This document shows positions 44,985 through 58,029 of a stretch of DNA of 64,000 nucleotides, piece after piece. The stretch is from Nemophila menziesii (Eukaryota; Streptophyta; Magnoliopsida; Boraginales; Hydrophyllaceae), in assembly GCA_029959085.1 (NCBI GenBank), contig JARWIR010000039.1, positions 5,456,001 through 5,520,000 on the forward strand, given 5' to 3'. The notes under the pieces were generated by a model, which did not search any database, was not told where the DNA came from, and saw nothing but the letters and a program-made list of their open reading frames with translations. The first letter of the stretch is position 1. The number at the start of each line of letters is the position of its first letter. Position numbers and translations under genes: made by a program.

Positions 44985-46830
44985 CTATGGTCTTCAAAAA
45001 CTGCATGGGTGTTGGTTCTTTTTATCGTTTTATTTTTGGGTCTTCAAATCTAAAATTTGCAGACCCATTGGTAAATTCCCTTAAGTAGGTAGAAAGTGGC
45101 ATAGTAGTATCTTTGTTGTTAGACAACTTGGAAATTTATAGAAATTCAACTAGGATTTACTTATTAGTCTCGCGAAATATAGACTCTAAGAGATAAAACA
45201 ATCACGAACAATAGATGTTGTCATATTGGTAAGTTTTATCTCTATATAATAATTGTATGTTAGACCTCAAATAAATAAAAATAGAGATAATCTTATATAC
45301 CTAATTAAAATAACCTTAGTACTAATAAATTATAAAAATATGTGTGTTTTTCTACTTGTTGGAAGGCTTGGCTACAACAAAGTTTCCACTTAACTATCTA
45401 CACAAGTGTAATTTAGGTAAATTAATTCATATTTTGAAGTTCATTAAGGTTCTACTACATATTATTTTCAACTAAGCTAATTTGGGTGTTCATTTTTCCC
45501 ATGTAAAAGTCGTATAACTTATAATGCTCACAAATGACATAACATTTATTTGGCTCGTGTTTTCTAATATTTTTGTCTATATTCTAAGGTTTATAAGTAT
45601 TTTTATTTGGCTTGTACTTTCTTATATTTTTATCCATATTCTAAGGTTTATAAGTATTTTTCATTTCCCTATTAAAAGAGTTATATCTTTAGGCATGTCA
45701 GGTTTAATGATTATCTTTTGTTTTTCAAAAATTCCCTATAGAGCTCTTTCATCTATTAATTTTAAATTATCTTCCAACGATTATCATTTTACTTATTACT
45801 AATTATGGGTCTGTGACCTTAGCTTCTAGTAACTTATGTTTTGATTCTTCTATGTCAAAAAGTACCTCTAACTTTTACTTTGTATCTAAACAAATAATCC
45901 ATCTTTTAGTGAGTTTTCTATATGTTTGGCTCAAAACAGTATGTTAGGAGAATTGATTACTCGTTTTGGAAGCTGATGGGTTTAATGAGAAAAACCTAAG
46001 CGATAGATACCCTACTTATATACTTTCATTAAGTCTAGTTATATGTCTAACAATGGCTTTCTCTTAAAATTTCAAACACGTGTTAGATTACTCCGTGCAA
46101 TCATCGATAATTATGATCCAAACAAAATGCATTTCCTATAATCATGCTTCCTTCATTTAATTTTATTTATTTATTTTGGTGTATTTTATATTAATGTCTT
46201 AGTATTTATGACTTATATCTTGAATGCTTGAAATTATCATGTTCCGACCAAAAAAAAACTATCATGTGATGAGTAGTTCTCTTATCGGTCTATGAATAAT
46301 AGAAGAGCATATTTAAATCTGTTAGTTTGTTATTTGGTTATATTTATGGGTTTTATACTGAATTTGTTTTACTATATGAGGAGTAGAATTTTCAAATTTG
46401 GTTTTAATAGCAAATTTTACTATCCAGGGATTGGATACCCGGTGAAATTCAACATTTATGGTTTCCCGATACGACAGGTTTTTCTTTTTTTATTAATTCT
46501 TTCTTTTGTGTTTTTAGTGATGTTATGTAATTAAAAGTTATAGTATTTACTTTTTTAAATAATTAAAATATAAATATAAAAGTATAAATATTGATATAAT
46601 TTTAGCGATGCTATGCAAAATAGGTATGGTGGTAATTTTCCCTAAAATGTAGTTTTCGCTGTGTTATTTTGCACCATTTTTAGATAAATGCTAACTTGTA
46701 AGTTTAATTCATTGAACAGATGAAAATTACAAAGTGTTGTATGTCCATGTTTGTATTTTGACAGTGGTAATGATTTTTTTTATTTCTTTATATTTACCTT
46801 AAAAAAATTAGAAGGGATAGCCCCTGAACT
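44985..46830. repeat. Composite-unit block A, unit 3
   Basis: The block matches 14690-17400 with a deletion of roughly 600 bases near 45195, where the equivalent of 14890-15770 is skipped. It has the doubled 58-bp segment at 45546-45662. The CCCH relic near 46310 is its only recognised coding remnant. Confidence 0.75.
46310..46485 (+). pseudogene. CCCH zinc-finger relic (unit 3, block A)
   Basis: FYYMRSRIFKFGFNSKFYYP is followed by GIGYPVKFNIYGFPIRQ. It aligns residue by residue with the 16936 copy, but all three cysteines and the histidine are substituted. Confidence 0.55.
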
Positions 46831-47100
46831 TCAATATAAATCAAGTCCCCCTCATTTTATCTTCTGGATACTCATGGTGGTGTAGGTGGCAGCGTGAGAA
46901 CAGTTTTTCTTAGGCGTGACCTTTTGTATCTCATTAATGGTGGTTGAGAAGAAGAAATTGTTTTCTTAAGCAAAAGACAGTGGATATATACCCCCTAAAA
47001 ATGAAAAACAGTGGGTATATACCCCCTGAAAATACAAAACCATGGGTATAGAGCTGAGATCCGAGATCTAAAGAAACTGATCTAAGGACGACGAATGGGG
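46831..47100. repeat. Block U fragment, unit 3
   Basis: It matches 17405-17715 including the TATACCCCC repeats at 46983-47050. It ends at GACGAATGGGG, after which the sequence is unrelated to units 1 and 2. The break is close to the point where the LTR entered unit 2. Confidence 0.75.
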
Positions 47101-50100
47101 TTTCAGCACCACACATCATCGCAGTAACACCATTACAATACCAGAAACCATTTCAACACCCGTCATAACATCCACTTCTACACCCACATCCATAGGCATC
47201 AATGTTTCTCATTATGCTTTCATTACCAACAAATGACACGATAACTTGAAAACTATTATGACCAGCGTCGTATATCTTTCCCACCTTTATCGACATACTC
47301 CACCCTCGACACCATTATTCTCCGCCAACATACATCACCAATATCTGCATTTACCCATGATCAAACGTCATACGTCTCCAATACCAAACATCACCCTCAT
47401 GAGTATTATCTTCACCACCATCATAAAAATTTATCCACTTAAGAACATTAAAGCTCTAAATATGAAAATCTCTGAACTGAAAATTTTCATATAATGATTT
47501 GAATTAAATTGGTTTTTAGATATAGGCGTCGATACCAATTTTAGTTATTTGAACAAAAATATTGCTCGCTAATGGTTTTGTGGTCGTGCAAAATAGAGAT
47601 TAATGCAAATTTTTGGTGTGGTTTGGCAGTGAAAAACGAGACGATGATGTGTAAAAAACGAGACGGTGGTGTGTGAAAAGTGAGACGATAGTGTGGTAGG
47701 GCTACCGGAAAGATAAATTAAATTTTTTGGAGGGGTATTCTAAAAAAGATGAAGTGAGATTATGTTAGAGGTATTTAAAACAAATAAAAAATATATAAGT
47801 TAAATATTAATCACATATTTATTAACCTATCAAAAATATCCTTAAATAGTTCACATGGAATATAGTAATGAAACATAGATGGACTTGCACATGACGACTA
47901 ATGGTGGGAGAAAACCAAAGTCAAAACTGTTCACATTACTTTTCAAATTTAAGAACCAAGTTGATAAAATGGTATAAATCAACATAGTTTAAGGGATTTT
48001 TCAAATAACAAATAACAAATAAAAATATTATTTTCTTAATAATTACTCACTTATAATTAATTTTATATATCAAGTTTCTCTCATAAGGAAAAATTTAATT
48101 CTCTTCTCACGGAGAGCAACACTTAAAGTATGTGGTGGGTTGATTCAAGATCGGTAAGAACATGTACATGTTATAATATTAGGAAAACAATATGTTGCCC
48201 TCATTGGCCACACGCTTGTTTTCACAATTTTGTCATGCATCTAACAAAATAATGATTGGACAAATGGATTTGGATACACACATCTTTCCCAAAAAGGAAA
48301 AAAATGGACAAGAACACTCAGATACATATAAATAGTCTGGTACTCTCTAAAAACACTGGAATCATGGAGAAAACTATCATTTTTTTGAAACAATTATCAA
48401 AAACATAAAACTTTTGTTGTTAGAGTTTAAGGTTGTTGTGATATTTTGGAGGCTAAATATTACTAATTTTTTAACGCTTGAAAATTAATAAAAAAATTAT
48501 CTCGAAAAGATATTGAACGACCTATGTTATGTTACTGAAAGAGTAAGGTTATGTTCAAGATGTATTGTTATGCATTGACTATATAGAAAAAACTAGAAAA
48601 ATTTGCAATTCACAAAATCAGATATCAATTTAAATAACACTTACATGTGCTTACATGTATGAACGGGTTATTACATGGTCTTGTATAGTTGAGTTGTTTT
48701 TTTTTGTCATGTATGAATGGGTTGTTAAGGTGAAATTAAATATTTTGCACCAATTTTTCATGTTAATATTTGTTATTTGTATAGTGTCCTTGTGGTGTTA
48801 TGAAAAAATTTCATTTGATTTTTCTGTATGTTGCTTGCTATTACTGAGGTTGCACTCCAAGCAGATCCCAGTGACAGATACAAACATGTTTATAGTAGGA
48901 CTAAAATAATTAAAATAAAAAAATTATTTTACAATTTTTTAATCTAATTTTGTATTATGTGTTTTTCTTTGCCAACTTTTATAATCTATTTATTTCATTA
49001 TACTATATTTGTTGTAACTTTCGAATAATATGTATTATTTATTTATTTTTAATTAACAACTAAATTATTTTGAATACTAAAAATATACTTATAATTTCTA
49101 ATATCTTTTTATTAATCTTTATACAAACTTGTTTATAACATTCTTTGTGGAAAACAATAAGGGGTTGCCTCCTAATTCATGGCTAATTCAATTCCTGCTT
49201 CATTTTCTATCATTGATTCGTCACTGACCTCTTGCTCAAGCATTGTCACAAGGTATCATTATCAACTATGAGAAGCGAATATTTATGAAATATATTTATA
49301 TTTGAATCCTTGTTTGAAATAGGCTATATTGAAAAAAAAGAGCATGAACTTGAATTTGTGAAATATTTAATAAGTAATGAACTTGTATTCTAAAAATCTG
49401 ATGATTAATTTTTTGAGGCCCTATAAGTATAGTTGTTACTACTAAACTACTCTAGTTTGAGCCCAAATATATGAGGATTACATTTGAATACTAAATCAAA
49501 GTCCTATTCTTCTTCTCTTTGCTCTAGGCGTGTATCTCTCTTCTATGATTTAATATTTCAAGTGTTCTTTATTATGAGCTTTTAAAATAAATATATACTA
49601 GGCTAAAACGTTTAGGTTCAAATGGACTAACTTAGCTGGGTTAAAAATAGCTCAATCCGTGTTTAGCTAGTGGTGGACGCGAGTTACAGTAGAAGCAAGT
49701 TGCACAACGTAATCATCTTAACTCTAAATTGACGTATGTCACTTCTCACGCATCACTAATTTCAAGATATATCCAAATAAAAAGAAAATTGGTCTGAAGC
49801 TCTGACTAATAAATCGTGGTGACTGAATCAAGTGACATCAAGGAATTGCCGATAAACGCTCCAACTTCTCAAAAAATGATTTTTAGCTTTTTCTACGCCT
49901 TGGTATGGGTTTGAACTTGACTTCTTGACTTCCCCTAACCTTCTTAGTGTCTCATCTCAAACACGTACCTAAAAGAAACACACTAAATACACAATTTATG
50001 CAAGAAAATCTCTTTAAGTAACAATATGACCAAAATAAGATAGAAAATTATGATATGTCAAATATTAGTGAATAGTCTCTTAGTTAGGTTCAATCAACTC

Positions 50101-51830
50101 CCAAAATGATGTCTCGTGATAATATTACTCTATCAAAGAAGAAGAGATATCAGAGTCTCGTATCATCCAAGTACCTAAGATTTGCACACTCAACACACAT
50201 TTATCGCATAAAAACTTTAAAAATAACATAAACACCGAGATTAGATAAGAAAGTGTAAAGTATCAAATAATGGAGAAGATACCTCAACTAATTCCTATAA
50301 AAATCTAAAAAGATGCATCGTGACTAGATTATTCTATCACAAAATACAGTACAATCAGTGATCTATAATAATTTTTATCCAATGTGAACTGCCCCTCTAG
50401 GGTCTTAAGATTATTTAGATCATTGAATTTATCAAGTCCTTGTCATAAGGACTACGTAATTTGGGATATGAAATAATGGAGTGTAAATAATCAACTATAA
50501 TTAGCTAATGAATTCCTTTATAAATAGGACAACAACCCTTGGATGTGAATTCAGCTAAGAATCTAACTCATCCTTAAGTCCATAGTCGGTGAATTCATCG
50601 AATTCATCTCAAGAGAACTACAATTTAATGGTTATGAATTCATTTAACTTTAGAGAGCGATAGACAAGAAGAAACTTTATTAAGTTTGTTAAAATTTTGA
50701 ATAACTTATTTTGTTTTTTTCTTCTGAACAACTTTGTCGTTCAATCCAACTATTGTAAGACATTGGTAGGTGACTTAAATACCTAAAAAATATCGGATCC
50801 TATTCGAATTCTTACAATCAAAATTTATATTTTCTCTATTTAATTTTGTTCATTATTTAGTACTCTCTATTAATTTATAAATGATTTTTTTTGGATTTAT
50901 AAAACTAAAACACAATAAGAATTACTTTCAAAAAATAAAATGTTATGAAAGAAGAGTAAAACTGTTAAAAAAACTAACAATCCTTTTATGTAAGGAACTT
51001 CGTTTTTATCAAATTCAAAAAAAAATTAAAGTTAATAGTCATAGATATATTGCAACTAAAGTAAAAATAAACATAAATATGAAATTATTTCACACATAAC
51101 GTTTAAACAATATAAACTAATATTTGGTAAGGATAAAAATTATTTTAAGTTGGTAATGCACACAACTATATAGATTCAACTTAAAAGCAACAAAATTAGT
51201 GAATTACACAAAATTTATGGATAAAAATAGATGAGAAAAGAGGATAAAGAGAAAAACGAATAAATATTTTACTTGAATTAATTGTTACAAATAAGACACA
51301 ACTATCTATATTATATGGTACATCTCGAAAGTCAAAGAAAGGTCTAGATTTTCTTAGAGAAAAAATATATTACTCTTTTAACGATCCTTATTAAGCAATG
51401 TGTCAAAAGTTAAGAATAATTTTTAATTTTATTTTTTATGTCTGTATAATATTATTAATAATTTTATTTATTATAACATATCTCCCTTTTATCTCATATA
51501 TGTTTGGTTGTTTTGCAAAAAGAAATCCATTAATACTATATACTTTGTTACATTGCATGAAAAAAGATTCGCATAGTATTGGTAGAAAGATTTCATTTAA
51601 ACTTATTTTTTGGGTAGCAAAGCATATCATCTACGGTTTTTGAAGAAGTACAAGAACAATTTGTGTAGAAATGCATATCGAAAGAAGTATAAATTTATTA
51701 TTTATTTGTGATCTTTCTATAAAGTTTGGCTAAGATTCATTTTATATAAGATTGTTAGAGTTCTAATAGAAAAGGGATTTATGTAGTTTTTTTAGAGTTT
51801 TGTGACTTATTTTGAATTTTGCAGGATTAT
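47101..51830. other. Unit-3-specific insertion, largely unrecognised
   Basis: Nothing in units 1 or 2 matches this 4.7 kb. 47101-47480 is A/C-rich with many CACCA/CATCA words. 47629-47694 has three 22-bp units. 47720-49150 is AT-rich, without recognised genes. 49160-49260 contains a slightly less AT-rich + frame. 49630-50820 is less AT-rich, with a TATAAATAGG at ~50517 and the look of promoter/leader sequence, possibly a degraded LTR, but I cannot support a family. 50881-51643 has two short frames (72 and 81 codons) of unknown nature; the second, 51398-51643, is hydrophobic at its start. I do not call any of these a gene. Confidence 0.5.
47629..47694. repeat. Three 22-bp tandem units
   Basis: GTGAAAAACGAGACGATGATGT, with second and third versions carrying GACGGTGGTGT and GACGATAGTGT, forms a short degenerate array. 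Confidence 0.85.
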
Positions 51831-52182
51831 GGTAAAGTTTTATGATGACTTTTATGATCTAACAGATGAACAAACTTAAATACTTAATACTAAAATAATA
51901 TAATTTTTTAGAGATACGATCAACATATAGTATACTTAAATTGTACTCACTTCAGAAAAATAAAATCTGACTTGTATTTGATGATCAATCCATGGGCCAA
52001 TCATGTGAGAATGTGTTTTGACCAAAGGTTTGTTGAATAAAATTTTAAAGAAAATAAAAGACAGTGGTCTAAATTGAGCAAGATGATGGTTTTAGACCGT
52101 GTTATTCTTGAACCATATATTTTTACCTAGGATACATCTTAGTCTTAATGCACAACTTATATTTTTCTTGTCAAAATTCCAG

Positions 52183-52925
52183 ATTGTTGGTTCGGATTCC
52201 ACTATGTGGGAGAGAAAAAATAGTACAAGATTTCTAAATCCATGGTCATTCCATCAAAAGTCACAAGGACATACATACAACTTAATCAAGACCAAATTCA
52301 CCTCCTTGTTGTACATGAGACTCAATTTGCAGTTTACTACACAACACTCCAACTTAAAAAGCAGGTTCTCTCTCTCTCTTTCTCTCTCTCTCTCTATCTC
52401 TCACTCAATCACACACGTACACACACAAAAGGTCCCGAGTTGTTATGTGTTTGACATAATAAATTTTCATCCAATTCTATAGTGGGTGATTGGAACCTTC
52501 TATGCTTTGATATGCCATGCAACACTGTCATGCGATAGCCAGATGATATATGTTGTTGTCACAAATGAAATATATTGATACTTGATGCTTTGAATCTTTA
52601 CCTAATATTTGAGATCGATCCATCTGCTTATCTTCAATCATGTTTCATGTGAGAAATTTATTAAACTTAATTACAATCTCTAAAATGATTATTGAAATGA
52701 TGTCATATATATGTACTAAATGATTCGATTTTGTATGTACAATAATAATGTATGTCTGGACTTTAATTGTTGATGCAGCTCTCATGCATATCCGCTGATA
52801 GATGCTGTTCACCCAGATAAGTGAAACCAGTTTGCACTGGGATTATCTGACGGAGAAGTTATCATGGTTGAACCTCAAGAATCTCAAGGGGAATGGACGC
52901 CTTTGATACCAATTTCAAAATGAAT
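52183..52925 (+). pseudogene. TOPLESS-related gene fragment, unit 3
   Basis: Exons lie at 52183-52364, 52483-52648 and 52779-~52925. Exon a keeps NQDQIHLLVVHETQFAVYY after a 1-base loss near 52243. The intron after exon a has an expanded CT repeat (52365-52400). Exon b ends CAT/GTGAG instead of CAG/GTGAG. Exon c has the same TGA (52822-52824) as unit 1. The preceding 51831-52182 is block T sequence without recognised exons, and 52926-53617 is the block T tail. Confidence 0.86.
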
Positions 52926-53617
52926 AAAGAAGTGGACATGTCGATAGTTTTCTATTATTACAAAAAACAAGACTTACATATTCATTGTCTTTATAGAATA
53001 ATGTTTATGACAAATTTCTTGTGTACGAGGATTAGACCCATTGGGTTATCGTAAAGTCTTATTTTATCTTTTTTTTGGAAATAATCATCTGAAATAATTT
53101 TAGATATTTAAAAATATTCTTAACCTTTAAAATGACTTGAAAAACACTAGATTTACGATTTTTCAATTAGTCATTTAAAGTAATTTTAGATATCAAAATA
53201 TTTTTAATATTCTTACAAATATATTAATTTTTATTAAAAAAAAAATTTAACTTTAAAATAATCAATCTCAAACAGGTTCATATATTATATACATGGTTGA
53301 TATTATTTAAGGTTAATAGTGTCAAGTATGGAAGAAGAATGTATTAGAAATATTAAAAAACAATTTGTATTGTCAATATTCTACCTAAAATTCGATTTTT
53401 TGCGTGAAAATTTTGCAATGGAGCAATTCCAAAGAAAACCAATCTTGTAAAGAGGAAATTTGTACGTGATTCGATCGTGTGAAATGGGAGATGAAAAAAC
53501 TGAACATTTGTGTCTTAGACAAAGTAATCTTTACCTTTATTGATCCATCAGAAGGGCTTTGGAGCATAATCGCAAATGAAAAATTTGAATTGAATGTTCC
53601 TAGATAGGGATGACAAT

Positions 53618-54164
53618 GGTATATTCATTGATTAAGGTTTCAATTCACTACGTATCAATTAAATTTTCAGAGTATTAACACACAATCACTGTGTATAAAA
53701 CACAAAACACTGAGTATTACACAAAATCATTGAATATTATAATAAAAATAACTGAGAATTGAAATGTCTAAAAGTTACAATTGATTCTTGAGTGCTAACG
53801 CAAAATCACTGTGTTTAACACAAAATTACTAATTATTAATATAAAAAAAGCTTCCATCTTGTCTTTCTTTTGAACTCAAAGTTTTTCTTCCATGAAATGT
53901 AAGTTGATGCACAGTAAGTAACTGAGCTTGGAAAAATTGATAATCTATTATGCTAATACTGGAAAAACCTGAATAGAAAGCTTTTAGATATGAGTGTTAG
54001 CATTTCTAGGAGATTTATTAACCAAAAAAGAGTTTTTGTTGTAGAGAGGAGAGATAATAGACAGAGTAGGTAATGAGCGGGAAAAATATAGATATATAAT
54101 GAATGAGTGGTATGGTATACTTTTTGGGTTTTGGGTATTTATTTAATATATATATATATATATA
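53618..54164. repeat. Spacer with ~25-bp degenerate repeats and a TA run, left of the Helitron
   Basis: The block T match ends at about 53617. Words such as ACACAAAATCACTGAGTATT recur with changes at 53670-53850. 53850-54140 shows nothing recognised. A (TA)n run occupies 54147-54164, directly beside the inferred Helitron terminus. Confidence 0.6.
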
Positions 54165-54178
54165 CTATGTATGAACCC

Positions 54179-54192
54179 GTGCCTAAAGGCAC
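54179..54192 (-). other. Helitron 3'-end hairpin
   Basis: GTGCCTAAAGGCAC contains a perfect 6-bp stem (GTGCCT/AGGCAC) with an AA loop, 13 bases inside the inferred terminus. This is the replication-stop structure expected of Helitrons. Confidence 0.7.
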
Positions 54193-54492
54193 TCTTACAA
54201 TATTGATTTAGAAAAAATAATTTAGACAGAATAAACAAATAATTTTTGAGATAAAAATAAACCGAAAAAAAATCAACTAAGCACAAAAACTATGATCCAG
54301 TTTTCACAAACATTTACATAAACCATAAATCAAGTAACCAAGATATACTTTTATAAACATTATGTGATTGTTTTCCCATCCTGCCAAAACATGTCTAATG
54401 GTAACAATATCGTATATTATTTATTATATATTAACAAAATTTAAATATAATGTAATTATTAATATTGTATGCATACCATAAGTAGTCACACA

Positions 54493-57400
54493 CTATATCA
54501 AAACCTCTGGGTACACTATATTTGTTGTAGTTTGATTATCTTCGTTGGAAAGAAGTAGACTTATGCAATCATAACTTGTGCATCTAGATAAGGCGATATA
54601 CAATTGTCCGTGACTAAATACAAGTGTTTGTAAATCGATTCCAATAAACTTCACATATTGTCCTTGTAATTTATTGATGGTCATGGCATAGGCTAAACGG
54701 ATAGGAAATTGTCTCTTTCTCATTACAAATGGTACTTCTGTTGAGGAAGGTGTTAGAGATAATCTTGGAATGAATACCAGATTACCAGATCTATCTCCAG
54801 TCAAAATGAAAGCTTCAATTACACGTGATGAAAACCTTACACCATCAACCGTGTGCCATTACACAACTCATCCTTTAGGTAAATATTCTTTAACAAAAGT
54901 ATAGGAACACCCACTTTCTGTTCTAATTGGAATGGAGGTAACCCACTCAATTTCAATGAGTTTAAATATTCATTGGGATATCTATTTGTTATAGATCTAT
55001 CTGCCTGATCTTTTTCACTCATCTTATCGGCGGCTAAATATGTCGTACATTCTCCAGGAAAAATATTTAACGCCAAACTGTTGATATCGCTAACATCATC
55101 ATTTCGTGCAGAAAGTATGGTGCGTTCACTAAGATATTCACGGTTGACGGTGTTAGGGACATGTAGATTGGGATATGTATTTAATATCAGGTCATTTGAA
55201 TCTCTACAACTACGCATTGTGGATGGGATCTATATAGATTCCATTGGGTTAGAGAAAATATAGGATAATAAACGATTAGTTTGACGTAATATCAATTAAA
55301 ACATGTGAAAATAATTTAAAAAAGCAACATTGAGAATGCCTCTAGTAAGAATTCTGCAAAATCAGTGTTCCTATCAATCGAGTTGTTAAGACGCATGTTG
55401 ACATTCAATGTAAGTATTTGAATTTGATCCCAAAGTACATAACGTCGCAAGGAGGCTCCCACTATTTGTTCACGGACACCCTTAGGCACAACATGTAAAT
55501 TTTGACAAAAATCACCTCCAAGAACAACAGTGATACCGCCAAATGCATTTTGATTTTCACATATATCCTGTAGCGTTCGATTAACAACTTCAACACAATG
55601 TCGATGTTGCATAGGAACTTCATCCCAGATGATGAGTCGTGTTTTTCGTATCAACTCGGCTTGTATCGATTGCTTAGTAAAATTACAAACTGTATTTTCT
55701 ATAACGTCCAACGGTATAGAAAATGTTGAATGTGCTGTTTGTTATCCAATCAACAATAAAGATGTGATTCCAGATGATGCTACATTGATTACAAAATTAC
55801 CCAAATTTCTACATTTTGTTGAAATAGTGTTGTATAAAAAGGTTTTTCAGTTCCAACACCTCCGTTCAAGAAAAAAATATACTCCTTTATTCTCAATAAC
55901 TGACTGCATGACCTCTTTGTATGCGTGACCTTGAGCACTGTTTAGACGATCAACATTGATTTGGGCATCCATACTTTGTGCCTCCCTTTGAACTCAAATT
56001 TCCCGTTGATTGTGGTATTGGAGGAAAGTCAATTAAACTCGTTCCAGATTCCATTAATAATTCATTGATAGGATATAGACCATAATCTTCCACGTCCTTT
56101 ATGGTGGGGTTAGTAATATCATAAGATGTATGATTTTTGTGTACTGGATCATCGCATATGCAACTTGAATTTTTTTTCCATAAGTCATAGGGATTAAGTG
56201 GATGACATTGGGTTAATATTAGTGAAAACAATCTTCTCAACAACTGATGCCCGGTTTTCGTAATCGAAGCCTTTTTAGACATTGTACCAATTTGTCATCG
56301 TTCTCTAGGAGTCCTCTAGCTAAACATGCTAACTTAAACGTATCATGCAATCTACAATTGAAAATACGTAAATACTAAAAGGATGTTGGTCCTTTGACAA
56401 CGGTGAGTTACAAACGTAGATCAAATCTTTCTCCACAATTAAGGCTAGCAACATACATACGTCTAATAGCGAAACCTCTTTTTCTTTTTGTCCACACTGT
56501 CTTTTATTTACCAAACAAAATTTTGCGGAAATTAATGATATGTATACTCACGTGGATATATATTTGTCGCGCAACAGTAAAATAAATGCAGTTAATGTAG
56601 ATTTTTGATCGCTGGCTCCCGAAATAATCGAATCCATTGATTTTGTTGGATCAAATACAATTTGATGTCCCCCGGGTAAATGAAGATGTAACCTTACTAC
56701 TGTGGAATTTCACTATGCAAAGGGTGTCTAAATATACGCCAAATTGCTTCATGTGGGCCAATATATATAACATCAAGATATTGTTGAATTTCATCTCCTC
56801 CTATGTATTTGTGGATGTACTTCACACACCTTACTCCAGTACAAACTTAAATATTTATAGGTTGGAGTTGTACGGTACTACATCTCTATTATCGACATTA
56901 CACCCACACTCTTCAGAAATACGACCATCTTCACGATGACGATAAATCAGATATCCATCTTTATCAATTGGTGTTGTCTCCACAAAGTCTCTTGGGTACC
57001 TTTTAGTATATATACTGTTATCCATGCACGATGCTTTAGTTTTTCGAACACCACATGGGCCATGAACATATATTTTGGATTTCCAGTAAAGGATGATGGG
57101 AGAATTTTTCGCTTACCTACTTTATTGGGTAACAACCCATCTATAGTGGGATTTGTCAGATCACCATAAAGTTCAATGCGAAATTCAGATTTTTTTTAGC
57201 TTGTAGTAATTCAAACGATTTTGTTTTGTTTGGGCCCAAGCGTCTACCCAAAATTCTTGAAATAACTTACCTCCTCTAAGACTCGTTGAATTTTCTGTAG
57301 GACGTTGAAGGAGGCGGTAGCTAAAATACTCCAATTGCGTTAACCTTCCATCTAACAATACATTTTTTTTCAACATCCCAATGATTGAAATCTGGTGTCC

Positions 57401-58010
57401 ATCCAAGCGCTCTGTATAGAAACATAAGAACATAATGTAAAGGTAAATAAGCTGGACGACATTCACTGATCCGCATAAATTATTATCACCTTTTAGATGT
57501 AGAATGATGTAGAATGATGTCTCTCGATGCACTTATATCGGTTCCATCTCCCGGTATAATTAAAGTCACTTCATATGCAGTTGGAAAATTATATCTTCTA
57601 CGGTCTTTTGCTGAAGAGTAATGCAAATATGCTGGAACATTTTCAAAGGCACTTGTTGGCTCAAGATATTAATCCTTTGTTCGAATTTTTGAGGGAATAC
57701 ATTATGTTTTTTCAAACAATCTTGAATTATTCGTAATACGTAATGTCTTAGATGATTATTTTTTTCAATTCGTAAGGCAAATGCATGAGCAGGGTAAAAA
57801 ATATACAATTAGGCGTATACCAGTTTTTTACCAGGTTGTGGTAATAATGATCCAAACCGATGGCGCAGTTCTCCATGAATTGTGAACAATGATAGACCCT
57901 TTCCACTTTTAGGCCTATTATCCATTTTCGCTCCCAAACTTGTAAAAGTGTAAGTTGCATTATAATCTCGGGTGTGTTCTCTGAATGATCGGCTTTGTTC
58001 CATTAACCCA
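54493..58010 (-). pseudogene. Helitron Rep/helicase gene, decayed (copy B, C-terminus present)
   Basis: This is the same gene as 1-2900, here with its end. Reading the minus strand, FTSLGAKMDNRP is near 57930. FALRIEKNNHLRHYVLRIIQ falls in 57808-57566, and AWAQTKQNRLNYYKLK near 57200. [10 protein letters not shown] and [10 protein letters not shown] are in 55711-55316. The linker [12 protein letters not shown]..., [10 protein letters not shown] and [17 protein letters not shown] are in 55217-54837. The helicase end is [18 protein letters not shown] and [13 protein letters not shown] in 54804-54493 (PIF1 motifs V and VI). A 10-bp tandem duplication near 57510 breaks the frame only in this copy. 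Many other stops are shared with copy A, so the gene was dead before the segmental duplication. Confidence 0.92.
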
Positions 58011-58029
58011 TCATATAAGTTTTGAAGTT

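Noticed and set aside
51398..51643. 81-codon hydrophobic + frame as a membrane protein gene
   Set aside because: It is AT-rich with a codon content expected from random T-rich sequence, has no homologue I recognise, and has no supporting promoter or splice context.
52242..52454. 70-codon + frame with a Ser/Leu-rich middle
   Set aside because: It is the TOPLESS-related exon a read through its donor site into a CT microsatellite in the intron; the Ser/Leu run is intronic.
54147..54164. TA run as a telomere- or centromere-type repeat
   Set aside because: It is only 18 bases of dinucleotide repeat next to a Helitron edge, and no telomeric or centromeric satellite unit is present in the window.
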